Of a stretch of 16,135 bases of DNA, positions 14,030 through 16,135 are shown piece after piece. The notes under the pieces are model-generated. The model was not told the DNA's origin. It was given only the letters and a program-made list of their open reading frames with translations, and did not search any database. The first letter of the stretch is position 1, and each line of letters starts with the position of its first letter. The stretch comes from Dehalococcoidia bacterium (GTDB taxonomy: Bacteria; Chloroflexota; Dehalococcoidia; Dehalococcoidales; UBA1222). The translations under genes were made by a program, and so were the position numbers. The stretch spans positions 1 to 16,135 of the forward strand of contig WRHS01000026.1 of assembly GCA_009783135.1 (NCBI GenBank), given 5' to 3'.

Positions 14030-15016
14030 CTATCCACCAATCTGGCGCATATTACGCCCGTGTGGCACAATATGCTCGTCCAGCTGATGTTTTTCCTGTT
14101 TCATCGCAACCGCCCGAAGCATAAGGGCTTCAATTTCCTCATCAGATGCCTCAGCACGCAAGGCAGACTTCAAATCCACTTCATCCTCACGCAACAAACA
14201 CGGGCGCAACTTACCATCGGCGGTAAGGCGGAAGCGGTTACACGTATCACAAAAACAATCCGTCACCGGACCAATAAGACCGATTGTGCCGCCACCGCCG
14301 CCAAGATGATAATACCTAGCCGGACCATGACCGCCTGACGGACAGTCATATGGCTGCATTGGGCCCATCTCGCGCTCAATTATCTCCTTAATCTCCCTGA
14401 CGGAAACCAGCTTATATCCATTGGGATTATCCACAAGCGGCATCTCTTCGATAAAACGCACGTTCCATGCGTCAGTTACACTCTTGCGGGCAAAGTCAAC
14501 CACCTCGTCATCGTTTATTCCCCGCAGCACAACAGTATTGGTTTTAACCGGATTTAACCCGGCTTTGCGTGCTGCCTCAATACCAAGCAGCACGTCATCC
14601 AGCCTCCCGACGCCGCACATGGCAGCAAAACGCTCAGGACGGAAAGTATCCAATGAGATGTTAACGCGATCCAGTCCTGCCCGTTTTAACGGCTGTGCCA
14701 TTTCTGTCAAATTCACGGCGTTTGTAGTCATGGAGATATCTTTTATGCCGGCAATTCCACGCAGCATACTAACCAACTCAGCCACACGCGGGCGAACAGT
14801 CGGCTCACCACCCGTAAGGCGTATGCTATGCACGCCCAGCTTGGCCGCGATACGCACAACACGGGAAATTTCCTCGTATCGCAGGATATCATCATGCGAA
14901 AGATGCTGCCTTGTGGAAGCGTTACAGTAAATACAGCGCAGATTACAGCGGTCTGTGACAGATATGCGCATGTAGTCAATCTGGCGATGATAACTATCAT
15001 AGAGGCTTTCGGTCAT
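14030..15016 (-). CDS. moaA: GTP 3',8-cyclase MoaA (radical SAM)
   Basis: MoaA is a radical S-adenosylmethionine enzyme that starts molybdenum cofactor synthesis from GTP. The 328-residue protein has the N-terminal cluster motif CNLRCIYC (C24, C28, C31), the SAM-binding stretch SIRLTGGEPTVR, and the second cluster near CFCDTCNRFRLTADGKLRPC. It ends in the conserved GG dipeptide (RQIGG) needed for activity in the family. I place the start at the ATG at 15016 (MTESLYDSYHRQIDYMRISV); an upstream start at 15052 lies in the promoter region. No Shine-Dalgarno sequence precedes 15016, but a -10-like TAATAT ends 7 nt before it, which suggests a leaderless message. moaC and the MOSC gene follow on the same strand. 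Confidence 0.95.
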   Translation of the reverse strand: MTESLYDSYHRQIDYMRISVTDRCNLRCIYCNASTRQHLSHDDILRYEEISRVVRIAAKLGVHSIRLTGGEPTVRPRVAELVSMLRGIAGIKDISMTTNAVNLTEMAQPLKRAGLDRVNISLDTFRPERFAAMCGVGRLDDVLLGIEAARKAGLNPVKTNTVVLRGINDDEVVDFARKSVTDAWNVRFIEEMPLVDNPNGYKLVSVREIKEIIEREMGPMQPYDCPSGGHGPARYYHLGGGGGTIGLIGPVTDCFCDTCNRFRLTADGKLRPCLLREDEVDLKSALRAEASDEEIEALMLRAVAMKQEKHQLDEHIVPHGRNMRQIGG

Positions 15017-15023
15017 ACGGGAT

Positions 15024-15052
15024 ATATTACACCATTGAAACAGGTGCCGCAA
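15024..15052 (-). promoter_or_regulatory. Candidate moaA promoter
   Basis: On the minus strand TTGCGG (15052-15047) and TAATAT (15029-15024) are 17 nt apart. Initiation 7 nt after the -10 would fall on the A of the moaA ATG. The -35 matches consensus at only three positions. Confidence 0.45.
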
Positions 15053-15100
15053 TACCCTTTGTGATATGCAAACGCATTGAATTTGCCATATGAAAGTCGC

Positions 15101-16135
15101 CTAAGATTTAAGATAGCGGCTTCTAAGCTGCCCGCAGCCTGCATCAATATCTGCACCGCGCGACACACGCAGCATAACGCGCACACCTCCGGCTATTAAG
15201 CGCTTCTGAAATACCAGCGCCTGCTCACGTGACGACGGCTTATAATCCAGCGAATCGGTCGTGTTGCCCAAAATCAAATTCACGGCACAGGGAAATCCCT
15301 GCAGCAGTTTCAACAGCGCATCGGCATGCACAGTAGAATCATTTATTCCTGAGAACATTGCATACTCAAAATAAACAAGCCGCCCTGTAGTGTCAGCATA
15401 CTCGCGGCAAGCCTTAAGCAGTTCCGCAATGGGATATTTGCGGTTGAGCGGAACCAAACGGCTACGCAACTCATCGCTTGCAGCATGTAGTGACACTGCC
15501 AGCTCCAATGGTAAATTATCACGGGATATACGCCTTATCTGCGGGACCAGTCCGGCACTGGATAACATGATTTTGTGAGCACTAAGGCCAAGCCCATGTG
15601 AGGCGCTAAGGATAGATACCGCACGGCAGACATTATCGTAATTCGACAGAGGCTCACCCATGCCCATGAATACTACATTGGTCAGCTTACATGCCTCCTG
15701 CGCTGAATGCAGGCGGCGTGCGAAGAACAACACCTGCCCCATAATTTCGCAGGTGCTAAGGTTACGCACAAAACCCTGCATGCCCGTAGCGCAGAAAGGG
15801 CAACCTATAGCACAACCAACCTGAGATGAAACGCAAACGGTACAATGTTTGCGACCGGCACTGGTATGCGAAAGCATCAAAGCCGCCTCAATTGTGTGCC
15901 CGTCCGCAAGCTTAAAGAGGATTTTGCGCGTCATCCCATCTACTGAAATGCGCTCATCCAGCTGTTGCGGCACATCAATAACAGCCTCTTGCGCCAACTT
16001 GGACCTAAGCGCAGCAGAAAGTTCCATGGCATCATCCAGAGAATTAACGCAATCTCGATAGACAGCCTTGAGCACACGTGATGTTGCCGATGGCGGAGCA
16101 TCCAGTGTTTGCAGAAATGAGGCTAACTCTGTTGT
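15101..16135 (-). CDS. rlmN: 23S rRNA (adenine-C2)-methyltransferase RlmN, N-terminus outside window
   Basis: RlmN is a radical SAM enzyme methylating A2503 of 23S rRNA and A37 of some tRNAs. The frame is open to the window edge (TTELASFLQTLDAPPSATSR precedes the GTG at 16075), so the GTG is not the true start and some N-terminal residues are missing. Visible features: the radical SAM cluster motif CAIGCPFC, the substrate region NVVFMGMGEPLSNYDNV, and SLHAASDELRSRLVP. The C-terminal DIDAGCGQL holds the cysteine corresponding to the E. coli catalytic Cys355. The paralogue Cfr shares this layout, but the N-terminal helical part and housekeeping context favour RlmN. It lies 84 nt upstream of moaA on the same strand. 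Confidence 0.92.
   Translation of the reverse strand, partial: TTELASFLQTLDAPPSATSRVLKAVYRDCVNSLDDAMELSAALRSKLAQEAVIDVPQQLDERISVDGMTRKILFKLADGHTIEAALMLSHTSAGRKHCTVCVSSQVGCAIGCPFCATGMQGFVRNLSTCEIMGQVLFFARRLHSAQEACKLTNVVFMGMGEPLSNYDNVCRAVSILSASHGLGLSAHKIMLSSAGLVPQIRRISRDNLPLELAVSLHAASDELRSRLVPLNRKYPIAELLKACREYADTTGRLVYFEYAMFSGINDSTVHADALLKLLQGFPCAVNLILGNTTDSLDYKPSSREQALVFQKRLIAGGVRVMLRVSRGADIDAGCGQLRSRYLKS

Noticed and set aside
13768..14338. Two plus-strand ORFs over moaC and moaA
   Set aside because: Antisense shadows without ribosome sites; the minus-strand genes are certain.
15017..15100. Moco riboswitch upstream of moaA
   Set aside because: The region between the putative promoter and the ATG is too short for such an element and shows no suitable helices.
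1..16135. CRISPR array or insertion sequence ends
   Set aside because: No regularly spaced direct repeats and no transposase apart from the TnpW/relaxase relic were seen.

Overview
The window joins two kinds of DNA. Positions 1 to about 2940 look accessory: visibly AT-rich, with unrecognised genes, a decayed mobilisation element and a HicAB toxin-antitoxin pair. From about 3000 to the right edge lies a chromosomal housekeeping segment of intermediate GC. The host is probably an anaerobic bacterium. The style of SecD/SecF (separate proteins, SecD starting with a short anchor followed directly by the FGLDIKGG motif), tandem-domain Usp and short MetF suggests Chloroflexota (Dehalococcoidia-like), with Bacillota as the alternative. 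This is an impression from protein style and not a phylogeny. MetF argues against Dehalococcoides mccartyi itself, which is known to lack it.

Left accessory part. A partial unknown ORF (to 347) is followed closely by a membrane-anchored unknown protein (356-889) and a strong hairpin terminator (960-999). On the minus strand, a fragment resembling TnpW of the Tn4451 transposon group (from 1825) runs straight, but out of frame, into the C-terminal part of a MobA/MobL relaxase (about 1688 to 1014). This is the scar of a deletion in an old mobilisable element. After a gene-poor stretch comes hicA-hicB (2358-2934), whose promoter has an inverted repeat between the -35 and -10 boxes.

Middle part. 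A COG2426 small membrane protein (3030-3503) converges on a minus-strand set made of an SPFH/zinc-ribbon protein (YdjI-like), a double zinc-ribbon membrane protein (YdjG-like) and a short membrane protein resembling only the C-terminal tail of YdjH. In Bacillus subtilis ydjG, ydjH and ydjI are co-operonic with a pspA homologue and belong to the membrane-stress machinery. Here no pspA is present in the window and the TPM domain of YdjH is missing. Upstream are an amidohydrolase (6628-7422) and a tRNA-Gly(CCC) with encoded CCA. A 68-residue unknown protein (7730-7936) has its own promoter, strong ribosome site and terminator. metF (minus) and the secD-secF operon (plus) diverge.

Right part. secF ends at a 16-bp perfect hairpin shared with a tandem universal stress protein on the minus strand. 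mogA (plus, good sigma-70-like promoter) converges on a minus-strand molybdenum cofactor group: moaA (GTP cyclisation), moaC (cyclic pyranopterin monophosphate synthesis) and a MOSC protein with a cysteine-rich tail. MogA supplies the later adenylylation step. The 5'-truncated rlmN at the right edge lies upstream of moaA.

A recurring feature is a -10-like hexamer 7-10 nt before a start codon without a Shine-Dalgarno sequence (hicA, the COG2426 gene, moaA), which suggests leaderless transcripts. I found no convincing wholly new defence or metabolic system. The most interesting items are the tnpW-relaxase chimera, the hicAB promoter architecture and the reduced YdjGHI module.
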